Below, piece after piece: positions 20,396-32,999 of a DNA stretch of 64,000 nucleotides. The notes beneath the pieces are model-generated. The model saw only the letters and a list, made by a program, of their open reading frames with translations. It was not told the DNA's origin and did not search any database. The translations under genes and the position numbers were made by a program. Source of the DNA: Tretioscincus oriximinensis (Eukaryota > Chordata > Lepidosauria > Squamata > Gymnophthalmidae); contig JAJVDF010000002.1 of assembly GCA_022410635.1 (NCBI GenBank), forward strand, positions 3,585,380 to 3,649,379, read 5' to 3'. Within the stretch, counting starts at the first letter, position 1. The number at the start of each line of letters is the position of its first letter.

Positions 20396-21879
20396 GACCC
20401 TGCAAGCATCAGTTGTTGTTTTTAAAGCTAGTATTATATATCAGGGGTAATAAGAAATGGTCCAGAAAATAAAATTTTCATTATAACAGTCCTGTGAAAA
20501 GTGATGTTACTCCTGCTAGCAGTTCCCATTGTTTATTGATAGTTATTAGTTATTAGTCTGTTCCTGTCTGGTATTCATTAGCATAATCCTTGATGAAGAG
20601 TCACAGATGAATTGCATGGTTGTTAGCCTACAGCTATTGTGTGTTTCCTTTGCTGCTGGATCTTCTGTTGTGTTTTCTGAAGGGCCAACCAGTTTATCAA
20701 TGTAACTGAAAGCCAAATTTCTAGGGTTTTTAACTGCACAGGAAAGTTGTATTTTACTGACAATCATGTGCTATATTATAAACCAATAACGTACTATATT
20801 AAAAATGACTCCTTATTGGATGGACAAAATTCAAAAAGCATATTATATTAGAAACATGTGGCTTGGCAGCCCTTTATGAAAAAATGGATTATATGCATAA
20901 AATGTTACATTTCCAGCTGTGGTCTGCAGCAGAAAATATGAGTATGTGAGTCTAGTGTTCAAATCTCAATACACATATGAAGACTGAATTGTTTTCGTTT
21001 ATTTAAACTATAATTTATATCTTGTTTTTTCCATTTAAACCAAAAGTTTAAGTAGAAAGTAAATTTAAACCTAGAGAAAGAGCTGACTAAAAATAAAGCC
21101 AATGAAGCAGAATATACAGTAAGGTTTTTTTNAAAAAAATGTTGCTAATGTTTGAAAATTGTGATATAGAATAAAATGTTTTCCAGTAAAAATGATCAAC
21201 TAATTCTCCTGGCAAGAATTTCCAAAGGACAGAGCACCACATATAGGATACTGGGGGAAAAATAAATTATAAAGAAGTATTACTATACCAAGTGGAGACA
21301 TTTTCTAATATCTCAACCCAGGACATAATGTCTTGATGGTTATGGATTTAGTGTACTTTCATTGATACTAGAATCTGCCTTGTGCTCAGTAAATAAAAAT
21401 CAACTAATTCTATTTGCCTAAAGTTGGCACCATATTTACAAGCCACCTTCTGCCAATACAGTAAGATCATATCAGCTCCAGCATGAAATGCACAAGCTGA
21501 GATTGCAGTACTTAAAGTAGCCTATAACTGTCTGCCAAGTCTAATAGGTTGACACTAACTCCAAGCTGGTAGCAACACTGGCTGGATGGACATATAGGGA
21601 CTTTGGCANGAAGAATCACCACACATTTGACTGCTTTCCACCTCATGTATTTGGAGAATTTTCAAGGTGTAGACAAACACTTTGTGACTTTTCTAGAAAA
21701 GAACATTTTGTGTTTGCAACGTTATTCCATTTTACTTTTATTTACTTTGAGTTTTTTAATGGAAAGCCAAATAACAATTTGTATATACCACAGATTGGTA
21801 TGCACCACAGAGTGCAACATTCCAAGGGACAAATGACCAACGAAACAGCTCGGAACTTTGGCGGTCTCCAGAGATCAAA
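20396..21879. other. No recognisable gene
   Basis: AT-rich sequence with short ORFs. A frame near 20810 reads YWMDKIQKAYYIRNMW, but there is not enough support to call a LINE piece. No structural RNA or repeat ends found. Confidence 0.3.
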
Positions 21880-21975
21880 GACACAAGAAAGGGAAGGGAG
21901 GGAGGGAAGAATAAAGGAAGGAGTAGGTAAAAGAAGGGAAAGAGGGAAGAAAAAAAAGAAAGAAGATAAAGAATG
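21880..21975 (+). repeat. Purine-rich low-complexity tract
   Basis: Nearly all A and G, with GGGAGGGAGGGA and AAAAAAAAGAAAGAAG words. It is capable of triplex or G-quadruplex structure. ORFs crossing it on either strand are artefacts of composition. Confidence 0.8.
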
Positions 21976-22464
21976 AAGTGCTGTGTGCCACACAGTCTTG
22001 GTCCATGAAGTGTTCTTAGACTCGGATGAGGAGGACCCTGCTGGACTTGAGCCACTGGCCACAGTCAGCCTACCATCCTTGAGCTGTGGGCAAGGCCTTC
22101 TTCTGAGACCATAGGTGAGGAAGAAAAGGAACAGGTTGCTATTCAAAATTCTGATACTTGCAGAAAGGAGAAGCAACTACAGAAAAGACGGGATCCAGTA
22201 GAGTTCACATTTGCTTTGTTGGTGGCAAAATGTCTCATCTTTCACAATAAAGGTATTTATCCTTCACTGCACCGTTAACTGTTCTAAACCCATCTGCTGT
22301 GATTTATCACATTATGAACTCTCCACTAGACAAGAACAATCCACCCCCTTGCCAAAGACTCAACCACACAACTGGGATGGATTTTAAGAGGCATATTATC
22401 CCCAGCTGTTGAACTGCTTTTCACATTTTGTCATCTGAGCAACTGCTGTCAAAGTCAATGATTT

Positions 22465-22640
22465 GAACATAAGAAAACAAGAGGAGCCCTGCTGAATCAG
22501 GCTGGAGCCCATCTACTCTAGCATTCTGTCTTGTACAATTGCACCTGGACACCCTGAAACAAAAGGAGGCATAAACTTCATCTGTTCCCGATGGCCTGCA
22601 AAAGGCATTTCAGGAATACTGTTGCTCCTGGGCATCTTTC
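22465..22640 (-). mobile_element. CR1-B-type 3' end
   Basis: The minus strand reads ATTCCTGAAATGCCTTTTGC, then GAACAGATGAAGTTTATGCC, CAGGTGCAATTG, CAGAATGCTAGAGTAGATGG and GATTCAGCAGGGCTCCTCTTG. It ends TTTTCTTATGTTC. Diverged. Confidence 0.7.
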
Positions 22641-23221
22641 CATCTTCTGATACTTTATACATGTAAAAGGTTTTGCTTTTTGACCTTTGTATCTTAACTC
22701 CTGATCTCCACCCCACCCCCCAAAAAAACTTTAAATAGAAATAAAATGAAATGCAAGTGTTTCCTAGCTAACTGTCATTGATGTCACTATATTGCCAAAA
22801 TTCGAGCTTCCATGAGTTCAACTGTTTACTCTCATTGTTGTCCTTTGTGACATTTTCTGAACAGTAACTTTGTGAACACAAAACAACTATCTTTTCTTGT
22901 GTCTTTCCCCTAATAGTTTTCCCCCCATCTAATCATCCAATAGGCTGTACTTCTAGCCTTTGTTGAACCAACAAGGTCACCAAGAACATCAGCCTTTGCT
23001 TAGAAAAAACGTATCTACAGTCATAACTGTTGACCAACCTTGGAGATTTTTTCATGAAATCAAACCTATATTTGTCATGCCATGGCAGGTGCACCACACG
23101 GCAGGTTTTTAAAAAAAACAAAATCTAAAAATATACGAAAATAAATGAAATGCATTATCAAAGTTCTGAAATACCCCCAGGCTTCAGCCACCCATTTCTA
23201 CATATCAGCCTAAAATTCATG
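22641..23221. other. No recognisable gene
   Basis: No domain-bearing ORF. The stretch 22780-22920 has no repeat signature and could be unique sequence. Confidence 0.3.
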
Positions 23222-23338
23222 GATACATAGAACCATAGAGTTGGAAGGGACCTCCAGGGCCCCCTGCTCAATGCAGGATTCATTAAACCATCCCAGACAG
23301 ATGACTGTCCAGTCCCTGTTTGAAGACTTCCAGCGAAG
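23222..23338 (-). mobile_element. CR1-A 3' end
   Basis: The minus strand gives TTCAAACAGGGACTGGACAG, TCATCTGTCTGGGATGGTTT, AATGAATCCTGCATTGAGCA and GACCTCCAGGG-type words (GGAGGTCCCTTCCAAC), then CTATGGTTCTATG. This is the same terminus as 6400-6515 and is a classical CR1 end. Confidence 0.85.
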
Positions 23339-24104
23339 AGAAACATTTTGAACANCAGGTCAAAAGGCATTTTAAGATGAGAAATGCCTTCAATTTCTGC
23401 CAGTCTTANTCACCCAGTGAATGTCTATTGCAAATTAGTTACTTGACATCTCATCTTAGTGCTGTGATTGATATCCTTTATCATTTCAGCAATTTTCCCA
23501 ATATTACAGGCTGGATTTTCTTCAAGCAACATTATCCTTTGCTCCCATCTCTCAAAACTGTAATGCTGCCCTTGATCAGACTTAGGAGGTTTTGCTTTGT
23601 TTTTACTGGAATGTGATAAAATTGCAATCACGTCCTTTGTTTTCAGACCACAAGCATTGATGTTGCAGTCATTTGGCATAACTGGGACATGCATGTATAG
23701 GTTCCCAGGAGATTCTGCACCCTTTCCTAAGCTACAGAAATGTTATTGCCCGAAGCCTTTCCTGGTTACAAGGTCATATACCACTGTGTGTGTCATTCCA
23801 TTTCAATATGTCATATGAAGAAACCTTCATAGGAAGAATCTACTTCATTAAAAAGCTATGCAAGTTATTTTCATCACAATGATCATGTCCTCACTTCTGA
23901 GCAGAACTGCAGCAGAAAAGCAAAATATCTCAAATGCTAAAACAAAAAAATCCNTAAACTCCTTCACTTGCTTAACACAACATTTCAAGAAAATGTGTGG
24001 GAAACAGTTGTAATGCTTGTACAACCAGTTAAGGAAGCACTTCTGGATGAACCCTGCAACTTGGCATGTTTGTCCTCTATTGACTTGATACATTAGGAAT
24101 GAAT
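23339..24104. other. No recognisable gene
   Basis: ORFs of 73-98 codons overlap on both strands here without any domain or motif. No repeat signature. Confidence 0.3.
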
Positions 24105-24180
24105 TTCAGAGAAATAGCCGTGTTAGTCTAGCAGAAAGTCCAGCAAAGGAGCTAGCAGCACTTTAGGAATGAAGTGAGAG
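24105..24180 (+). repeat. Unclassified interspersed repeat fragment
   Basis: AGAGAAATAGCCGTGTTAGT, CTAGCAGAAAGTCCAGCAAAG and AGCAGCACTTTAGGAATGAA resemble the widespread reptile word AGCCGTGTTAGTCT..GTAGCACCTTTA. It is shared in part with 61765-61845. Confidence 0.45.
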
Positions 24181-24587
24181 AAGAAAAAAACCCTATGGAT
24201 CCTGCAGCATTTAGATTTTTTGTTATTTAGTTATCTCAAAGATTTTAATGTTTATATACGCAGGGACATCATATATACATCAAAAGATAAGATGCTCAAG
24301 TTTTATAAAAACATGTTGAATCCTGCAATTGCAACCCCACAAAATTTACGTCATTTAAATCTAGTAGCTAAGTTACAAATACTGGCTGAATTTTTCATGT
24401 ATCTACATGGGTTTTCATTGGAATCTGTATGCAGATCTACAGGCACTGATAGCAGACTAATGCAACCAATTTAGTATGCAAATTTGTTTGTTTTTGTCCC
24501 CATAAACCATCATGCTGTGCAAAAGCATGACATAAAAGGACTTGACACTTGTTGAAAATTGGGGGTTAAGGGACTGCAACTGTAAAA
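24181..24587. other. No recognisable gene
   Basis: One 84-codon ORF with no domain. AT-rich, unassigned. Confidence 0.3.
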
Positions 24588-24750
24588 ACATAAGGGTAGC
24601 CCTGCTGAATAAGACCCTAATCCATTTAGTCCAGCATCCTCTCTCACACACTATCTAATACTTCTGGGCATTCTCAAGCAGAAGAAAGATAGAACATTCA
24701 CCTATTCCCAATTCTCAGAAAATGCTTTTAGACATATTCTGACCAAGGTA
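24588..24750 (-). mobile_element. CR1-type 3' end, diverged
   Basis: The minus strand shows GAGAGGATGCTGGACTAAATGG, TTAGGGTCTTATTCAGCAGG and GCTACCCTTATGTTTTTAC, with an upstream portion (GAATTGGGAATAGGTGAATG) like the CR1 family at 14625. Confidence 0.65.
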
Positions 24751-25049
24751 TGTATTTTTCAGAGAATTCTGCCTCCCCATCCCCATCCTAATCAAACCAA
24801 GGATAGAAGCAGCAGTTTACTTTCCACAGTTTTTCAACAAGTACGTTTGACTTCACTTGAGGTGACCCTGGAACCAATCTAACTTTATCTTTTACAGCAC
24901 AACTAATGCATGTCCTCATTAACAAGAGAAAATGCCTATTTCCACGCAGAACTGGTTCTGAGTCTTTCAAACAGATTAGTCTATATACTTTTCTCCTAAG
25001 AATTTAACAGCTTCAGATATTTTGCTGGATTGGAACCAGTTTAACAAAC

Positions 25050-25245
25050 AACTACTAGGATAGAGATGGAGCAAGAGGCAGGATTCCTGAAATGCCTTTT
25101 GCAGAGCATTGAAAACAGGTGAAGTTTTTTGCCTTCTTCTGTTCCACACTGCCCAGGTGCAATTGATGGGCCATTTTNTGAGGCAGAAGGCTGGACTAGG
25201 TGGGCTCCGCCCCAATTAAGTAGGGCTCCTCTTATGTTCTTATCT
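25050..25245 (+). mobile_element. CR1-B-type 3' end
   Basis: ACTAGGATAGAGATGGAGCAAG, CCTGAAATGCCTTTTGCAGAG, TTTGCCTTCTTCTG, CTGCCCAGGTGCAATTGATGG and GGGCTCCTCTTATGTTCTTAT appear in the expected order. One N. About 195 bp remains. Confidence 0.75.
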
Positions 25246-26551
25246 TTTCTCAAGGTGACAATCTGTTGTGTGTAGAAACCAACAAGCAGGGCTAAAATAA
25301 ATTCTTGGACTTCTCACAGGTCACAATGCAGATGAGGCACAGAAAGTGAAAGAAGTCATGAAGCTACTAATGAAAGGCCTTCTCATACTCTAGTGCATTA
25401 TATGAAAGTAGGTCCATTTTCTTGGTTATTCTATTATCAGAAGGAATTGTTTTAAAAGATCTTTCTCTTTTTATCAAAAAATCCAAATCTATTTAAGCCA
25501 CTATTCATAAGCAATGACCTATTTTTAACATTCTTTTTTGAAAATTGTTTTTAACTCGGCCTCACTGTTTAATGCCTGTGGTCGATCTCACAAAATGTTA
25601 CTAAACTGCCCTGTTGAAACACCTGTATGATAACCTAAACAGTGAAACCTCAAATCAATTGTTGAACCAAATTTTGTTTATCTACTCTTTATCAATTAGT
25701 TGAAGATGACTTCCTAATTTTCATTCCATCTGCACATCTTCAAGCTGCCATGTTCATTCTCCACTTAACCACCTGTCATAGCAACTTCTCTGCAATCAGA
25801 GGCAATTTACAAGATAAATCAAACTGGGCCTGACACATCAACTGTAGAATCAGAAAGTTTCTCCCAACATATCGTAGTTTTACCCTGAAGTCAAATGTCA
25901 TGGCATGACTGATGGGACAGAAACCAACACTTAGGATTTACTAGCGAGCCAGGGAGTCAGTATCAAAAGGAAAAAGCTAAGGAATCATGGGCAAAAAGGA
26001 AACATAGAAGAGGTTGAAATATCTTATTCCTAAGCAAGATCTTAGCAACGGTTTCTCATTGAAAGGTCAACCCAGATGGAGCAAGTCAACTGAGGTTGTG
26101 TTCAGACACAGCAAAAAAATAAGCATCTCTGAGGTGCTTTTGAGGTGAAATTGTTCCCACACACCAGTCTGCTTCTCTACTCTCTCCTTAACAGAATGGT
26201 GGACGAGAAGAAATTTGAGAACCCAATAGTTCCCTTTCTGATATAAGTTCTCAACTATGTGCTAGCAACCCACAAACTCGTAGAAAGCTTCATTGACTGT
26301 TAACAATATTGTTGAACCATGCCCAAACTGGTGAAGTCACATGTAAGAGTCCATCAGTAAACATGGATGTTCATGGACTTCTTCTATTGTCTGGTCTAGG
26401 ACCACAGGAATCATGTGGTTTGTCACAAGGTTCTTTGCATGTATCAAAGCAACAAAAATTTCATCAGAAGCAAAAGGAGGGAGCTATGGGAACAACAATT
26501 TTATTTTAGAACACCTGAAATAATATAGAATTGGAAAATCTGGAATACTAT
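25246..26551. other. No recognisable gene
   Basis: Long stretch with no domain-bearing ORF and no repeat end that I can define. It may include old, unrecognisable transposon sequence. Confidence 0.3.
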
Positions 26552-26657
26552 GACCCTGTCCATACTGGGTATTATTCCAGGATGTACCTCAAAACGGGAG
26601 TCAGTCATCTGCATGCTAGTACACCTATGGCAGGTCCTATTCAGTATGGACAAGGCC
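26552..26657. mobile_element. Small MITE with GRCCYTGTCCATACTG ends
   Basis: The left end GACCCTGTCCATACTGGG and the reverse complement of the right end, GGCCTTGTCCATACTG, match over about 16 bp with two mismatches. Total length is 106 bp. No ORF, and no certain target duplication. Family unknown. Confidence 0.5.
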
Positions 26658-29239
26658 TAAAGTAATATAGTGCAACACTATGAATTTTAAAAACCTAGGA
26701 ATGTTTTAAAGGTAGTACGCAAGGANTATTTTTTAACAGCCACATAGCTTCATTGTCTCAGAAGGATTGAGAAAGGTACTGCTTACATTAATATCCTGCC
26801 TTTGTTCCATCAAAGCAAAGCAATCAAAATCCAGCAGCTATTATTAGCTAAATAATGGACTTTTATGCTTTTAGACCATATGCTGGGATAGGAATTGTTG
26901 ATGAGAAATAAGCACTAAGTGCATCCATACCATTTTCATTGTAAAAACTACAGATATACAAAAAATGGCAATTCCATAGAATTGGAATTTTTATTCAAGT
27001 GATCAGAAATAATCTAGGATAGTTATATTTTAAGCCTGGCCGATTACTATACAGGGAATGTCTGGAGAAAACAAAAATCCCTACTTTCGGACACTGCAGT
27101 TTTAATATATGGTTTTCAAAATTTTGTAAAAAGTAAAAATATGGAAAGTATGGTGTGAATTTGTATTCAGTTGGCATGTAGATGACCAAGATCTGTCCTG
27201 AGATATAAGCCAGGAGAAGGCTCAGCATAGACAGGGTCAGGTTTAGTTGAGAAGTCAACTAAAAGTGTAAGTGGAGGGGAAAATCCATATGAACATCTGA
27301 CCCGGTCTAAGTCCCACTTAACCTACATCTTTTGCAAGAGTAAGGCCTTGAATTTGCAGCTCAAAGGAGTGACACTCCAAGGCTGCAAACACACTAAGGC
27401 TAAAAACAGAAGTGGAAGCACTTGGGAAATCTCTGAAGCCGATCTGAAGTGAATGCCAAATCCCCCGCCCATTTCCAATCCTGTTTCAAAGCCCCCACAG
27501 AACACATGGTGACATCGGATCCCCTTGATTTCCTCCTACCTAGCTGCTCCATCCGCAGCCCCTTCCCTACTTCCATTCCCAGCAATACCAGCAGCAACCA
27601 CTTCTCTCCCTTCCTCCTTCTTTCAGGAAGGGAAATACAGCTGCTACTCTGCCCCTCCCTGAGCAGAGAAAGGCAAGGAACCTTTTCCTCTGCTCAGGAA
27701 AGGGGTGGAGAGGAGACTTCTTAAGACCCAATCCCAGCTGGGTCGCTTCCTTTCCCATTGTCAGCCCAAAGCTCCTCCCTCTCTCCCTGGCTACAAATAA
27801 AACTAATGAGATCGAGGTGGAATGGTGCGCTGCCCGAAAGGATCTGTGTGGAGGAACTGGCAAAAAAGATTATGTGTGCAGCTCCCTTTCACTATTGGCT
27901 GAGGCAACCATTACGTCACAGATCAACATGAATCTGAAACAGAAGCACCCACAGACAGGACAGCGGTTAAGGGCAATTCTGAAGCCAGAGTAGAATTAAC
28001 GCAAATAGTGAAAAACAGCAGCTGTGTTGGGTTTTGACAAACAACTCCGTAGCAGAAACGACTGGTGAGGAAGGTGGGAGCACTTCGAAGTTGGTTTTTC
28101 TGGTAAGAAAATGTGGACAGAGAACATCCAATCTGGTGTTGCATCCAATTTTAGCCCTACTGCGTCTGCAGCCCAAGGGTCAAGTTCTCTGATATTTAGC
28201 ATCTNCTAAATGTTGTTTATCAGAGTGGATGGATAGTGGTGGCAACATCATGGAAGCAGAGGGAGCACTGGCAGTAGTGGCTGTTGTAGCAACAAACTCA
28301 TCAATTTTCTTTTTTTTTAATTTACTTGAATTTTTCAACATTAACAATGATCAGCAGGAACAATAATCATTTCCATAGTTAAGAACTTATAGTACAGAGA
28401 CTGTTTTCAAGCTGGCATTGCATTTCATTTCTTTACACACATCATCTATCTACTGGGACAATAGTCTTGCCAGAAGACTGTTTTTTTATTCCCAATACAG
28501 TCTGTGGTTGCCACAAATCATTAAAACTTATTTTTGGCTTTGCCCATGTAACATTTTTGTTGGAATGTAATCAATTCCATTATTCCCAATTCCACTAGCT
28601 TTTGGTTCCATGCTGCAATTAGAATTACTCACCAACTAAAGTCCATTGTATCTTTTCCTCAGTGGACATTGCTGTTCGTAAATGGACAGTACTGTACTGC
28701 CCGAGCCNCATTCAGTTCTGTCCTATTCTATGTCCCATTTGTTTTTCATGGCTCAAATCTAACTAATTGGGTTGAACTAAGGAAATCCTAACCCAACTGT
28801 TAAGAATTCCTCTGGCACTTCTATGTGACTTGAAATTGTCAATCTGTGCCAGTTTCCTAACTGCAAAAAGAAAAAGAAAAACAGAACAGACAATGAAGAT
28901 ACATTCTAATAATGAAAATCCAGAAACGAAACTTGCTTGCTGCTTTGTGTCCTTGAAATATATGTGGATTCCAAAAGCAGGTATTCCCCCAGCCTGAGAA
29001 TTGTAGCTAAACTCAGTGTATTTTTCAATTTTATGTGCCCTAGTAAGTAATGTACCCATTGCAGACTGGCAGTTTCAAACAATATTGTCTAGCAACACTA
29101 TCCAAAAATAGCACCCACATCTGCCAAACTGTAGACTCACTTTGTTTTTAAAACACGTTTTGTTATCTTGCTTACACCTACGTATTAAATTCCAACAAAC
29201 TTAACTCATTAACTTCCCTGACACTCTATTCCTGCTGTC
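26658..29239. other. No recognisable gene; one GC-rich patch
   Basis: The patch 27430-27900 is richer in C and G and contains a 49-bp hairpin (27655-27703) whose arms read CCTGAGCAGAGAAAGG and CCTTTTCCTCTGCTCAGG. A diverged repeat word (AGATATAAGCCAGGAGAAGG) at about 27202 is shared with about 6998 and 56222. No ORF has a recognisable domain. Two overlapping ORFs of about 90-98 codons in the GC-rich patch look like composition artefacts. Confidence 0.35.
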
Positions 29240-29339
29240 AAGGCAGTGGAATGTTCCAGAAACATTCCAGATATTTGGGATTTCCTAAACAAAGCAGCTC
29301 TTGAAAAAGGAAAAATAAATCCTAAATGCTACACATTAA

Positions 29340-29560
29340 AAAAAATATTTTGTTTATCTCATAACATGAGAGCCAGAGCATATGATACAAAGCTGATGGG
29401 CAGGGGTAATACTTTTTCACCAAGAGGGTCATTGGTCCATTGGAGGTGGTGACACCAACCAGCCTTTAAGAAAATATTAGACAAATTCATGGAGGCCAAG
29501 TATATAAATGGCTAGTAGAATGGTTGTCTGGGTGCTCCCTTCAGATGTGACAGACAGACA
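29340..29560 (+). mobile_element. CR1-type 3' coding end, diverged
   Basis: Reads KIFCLSHNMRARAYDTKLMGR then FSPRGSLVHW, matching CR1-B KMFSLSHNTRTRGHSLKLLGR and FTQRVIGLWN. It is followed by TTCATGGAGGCCAAGTATAT, AAATGGCTAGTAGAATGG and TTGTCTGGGTG. The frame is broken. The rest of the 3' UTR may be the piece at 29995-30085. Confidence 0.7.
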
Positions 29561-29994
29561 GACAGGATGCCTGTAATGCCCTCGCCACATGACAAGTAAA
29601 ACCTGCAGTCTTAAAGTGATTGTGGATTTTACTCGTTCATACCTGCTTGCAAAATCNACATGGAACGCGAGAGAAAACAAACCAGGAAGTAAATACTGAG
29701 AATGCTCAACCAGGACTCCTGTGCTGATATGTGAGACAACTAACCAGGAAGAAAATACTAAGCATGTTCAGTATGTGATTCTGCATTTCTTGTGCTAGCA
29801 TCATCTCGTGATATCGTGGCAATCCTGTTAAGGATCCACACAGAAAACATCAGCAAAAAAAATATTCTGGACCTTTTTTTCGGGTTATTTGCGAAACCCA
29901 CAGTAAAAAAACATTGTGTTCCTGCAGCCTAAATGCCAACAGCAGCAAATTGAGAACCAGTAAAGATTTTGCTTTCCTCTGCTGCATAAGAAAA
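29561..29994. other. Unassigned insert between two CR1-type pieces
   Basis: It lies between the 3' coding end at 29340-29560 and a terminal 3' UTR piece at 29995. It begins with four GACA units. It may be a separate insertion, but I could not define ends or a target duplication. Confidence 0.35.
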
Positions 29995-30085
29995 CCAAGA
30001 AGCAGTTGGTGGGCCACTACGTGAGACAGGAGTGCTGACTAGTTGAGCTACAGTCTGATCCAACAGACTTTTTTATATTCTTAAT
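29995..30085 (+). mobile_element. CR1-B-type terminal 3' UTR
   Basis: GTTGGTGGGCCACTACGTGAG, ACAGGAGTGCTGACTAGTTG and CAGTCTGATCCAACAGACTT, then TATATTCTTA, match the last 90 bases of CR1-B-type elements. Confidence 0.6.
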
Positions 30086-30236
30086 AATCTCTTTGCAGAA
30101 GTCTGTTTACTGACAAATGTACAGGTTGGGCAAATATTAACTTTGGGATGGGGACATAAGGCAATCAGGAGTAATCTGCCACATGAAGTCACTGAGCAGT
30201 TTTAAGCTGTATGTTTATCTCTCTTACAGTTAGTTA

Positions 30237-30338
30237 CCAGTGAAATCCCCTTATAAAGGACCACAATACAACAAAATTTCATTATAACAAACAAATTCAC
30301 CCAAACCCTTGGTGTACGTTATAATGGGGTTTCACCTG
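30237..30338. mobile_element. Tigger-like MITE, about 102 bp
   Basis: The left end is CCAGTGAAATCCCCTTATAA. The right end in reverse is CAGGTGAAACCCCATTATAA, followed by TA on the plus strand, with TA also just left of the element. Its inside (TTCATTATAACAAACAAATT) matches the copy at 13475. The pogo/Tigger group inserts at TA. Confidence 0.75.
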
Positions 30339-30594
30339 TATATATCTTGACTTTTACAGATAAGAGACCAGAATTCTGCAGTGACATTTCTGCACATTAA
30401 GAACTAAAAATGTAGAGAACCACCACATGCTTTAATTTCAAGACACTGTATATTCCCAAGATCAGAACAGTTGAACAGAGCAAAGCAATTATTATCTAAA
30501 ATCATATTAAATGAATTTGTATTTGGACAAATTGACAACATGCCTTCCTTCAAGCACTTCAACAAGGCTACATCCTGTTGTATATTAAACTATC

Positions 30595-30761
30595 TTCTAG
30601 GGCAGAGATGTCAAACTGGTGGCCCTCCAGTTGTTCCTGAACCACAACTCCCAACATTCCATTCCACTCCCAGCACTGTACTCCACTCTGCTAAACCAAC
30701 ATTGGGAGTTGTGGTTCAGGAACATCTGGAGGGCCACCAGTTTGACATCTCTGTTCTAGGG
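30595..30761. mobile_element. hAT MITE with perfect 8-bp target duplication
   Basis: The element 30603-30753 (151 bp) has inverted repeats of about 52 bp with essentially one mismatch, starting CAGAGATGTCAAACTGGTGG. It is flanked on both sides by TTCTAGGG (30595-30602 and 30754-30761). CAGNG-type ends and an 8-bp duplication are diagnostic of hAT transposons. There is no coding capacity; a hAT transposase must have acted in trans. The near-perfect arms suggest a fairly recent insertion. Confidence 0.92.
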
Positions 30762-31536
30762 GGCAAACTCTACTGTTTTAAAACGCACACCGAAGGCACT
30801 GGTTAGGATTTACTTCAAGTAGAAGTTGCAGGATAGATGTAACACTCTTTTCACTCTGACTTGAAGGACAGTAGTTCCAGGAATTTGTTTGCACCGTGAT
30901 CCAACTGTTTCAGAGATTCTTGCTTTTTCTAAACTATATTAAAATCAGCACCTTAAAGAATTTACTAAGGCTAAACCTACAGTCAGTAAAAAGAAAAATT
31001 AAACAGCTCCAAAAGGCCACAAAAGATTATTCTACAGTGCATTTTTCATTGTTACAAATTCTAAGCAGCTTTCAAACTGCTATATTATGTGACATACATA
31101 TTTTCAATTCTCCAAGAATATGAAATGTAGGAGCTCTTAGCACTTATTTTCAGGGAATGCCCCATCTGCTGGTGGGGAAGAATGTTTCCTGCCATTTATA
31201 CTTCCTCACTTAACACAGAATACAGTGTGAACACTGAATTCTTATCTTTGTGTATACTACATGCCCGGTTGCATCTCTTCCACGACAACTGGGCATTTTT
31301 TCCCAACCAACTGAGGCAGAGGGAGCTGTCAAGTGCGTAGAATACAGCATTTTTATTTCCTGCAAGAATAATTGTGAATTGCTTAAAAGTAATCCATGCA
31401 TGGTAAGCTTAAGGCAAATTTGAGAAGAAGTACAATTAGTAGTACAAATATTCTGAACCTGCTAATCATTTGGACTATTCCTCAGCCAAATGCAAACTTG
31501 GCTGTATTGTTCAATTCCTTTCCGTTTCAAATGTTA

Positions 31537-31700
31537 ATGTTTATTTATATAGTGTGAATTATGTACTTAGCACTTACAGAGCATTTAGCCCTCTGGGGTA
31601 GGATCAGCCCCAAATAAATGCCTAGTTGAAGGTTACCCTATAAGCTCTATGGCAGAGACTTGAACTCTGGTATACCAAATTTAGCTTCTTACAGACGCCT
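31537..31700 (-). mobile_element. SINE-B, diverged
   Basis: The minus strand carries TGGTATACCAGAGTTCAAGTC, CCATAGAGCTTATAGGGTAACC, GGGGCTGATCCTACCCCAGAGG and ATATAAATAAAC in the order of the SINE-B at 14795. The head is worn. Confidence 0.5.
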
Positions 31701-32999
31701 GGCATAAAGAAAATGAAAAAAAAAAGCATTCCAAAAAAGAGAAAGGTGTTTGATCTATGCCTGCCAACTCTTTGTATTAGATCCTTTCTCAAGAGTAACC
31801 CACCCCAAAACTAAGAGGTATACATAAAAAACCTTTTTCCTACTCTTGATTTCCTCTTCCTCGTTAACACGTGTTTATTAAAAGTATTTTGAGCCCACCC
31901 TTAAGGGTCACTACATCCTTAAAGAAGGTTGCAAAGCATCAACAGAATGCAATATGAAGCCATAAATTATTCAAGTGCTGAAAACAAATCAAACTTTAAA
32001 AGAGAACAAAGCCTTATTAAAACAGCAGTCTCATACAGAAAACCCTGACCATGACAGAAAGTTCTTCATGTTCTTCCAATTGTCAATGGAGAGCCATACA
32101 TATTTTATAGTTCATAATGTTTTGATTCTTATTGTTTTATGTTGCTTTAAGAAACTTCTAATGTGATTGCAAAGAAAAAAATAATGAGTATAATCTACCT
32201 AGGAAATATATTTCACAGAGGCAACAGAATCTTAGGGGGCAAAACCCCCAGCCCTGCTACTAGAAATATGTACAATAAGGCATATTCCTCTCTTTTTTGC
32301 TATATAGTTTCCATTCATTCAAATTCTTCATTCCTACTTTTGTCTCACAAGCACAGCATCACAATAAACAGGTTTATTTAGTGAACCAGGTATTTGCACA
32401 GGAAGTGAGACAACAAAAAGGAGTAGAAAAGAAATACAGGATGAACCCAACAGTTTTACCTCAAAATATTATTTTTTTAGGTCAGGTAGTCTGTGGCAAA
32501 TAGATAAGAAATCTGAAGTGGCAGTAATTCACACTAAGCCACTTGCAGTTGTGGCTAGGATTGGTGAATGCAGAAGGAAGTTCACAGAATGGTTGTCAGC
32601 AGAGGAGAGGACTTACATCTGCACTTACCTGTACTGGCCATTTGGAGTTTTAAGTAGTCTTCTTTGCTCCTGATCCACTTTTGTTCAGTTCGTAAGTGAT
32701 GCTATAATCCAGTTACCCCTGTCGAACTCAAGGTGCTGTTTACACAAAAACAGCTTTTCCTACCTCCTGTATTACAGCCACAGGTTTTTTTAAAAAAATC
32801 ACACAACACTCAATGTCGTGATTGACATAACTAAAACTCTCTAGCAAAACAGCAACAGATGCATAAGAAATCTCAAAATCTCAATTCTCAAGCCTTAATG
32901 TATTTTATGCCACAACTACCAGTTAAATGCTTCTCTCCACTGCAATGTCTTAATGCCAAGCCTGGGCTTGCCTTTGTTAACATGACATATCAAGAATGA
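31701..32999. other. No recognisable gene
   Basis: Short ORFs only. No repeat family assigned. Confidence 0.3.

Noticed and set aside
21710..22176. Lys/Glu-rich and Phe/Leu-rich ORFs on opposite strands
   Set aside because: They are produced by the purine-rich low-complexity tract.
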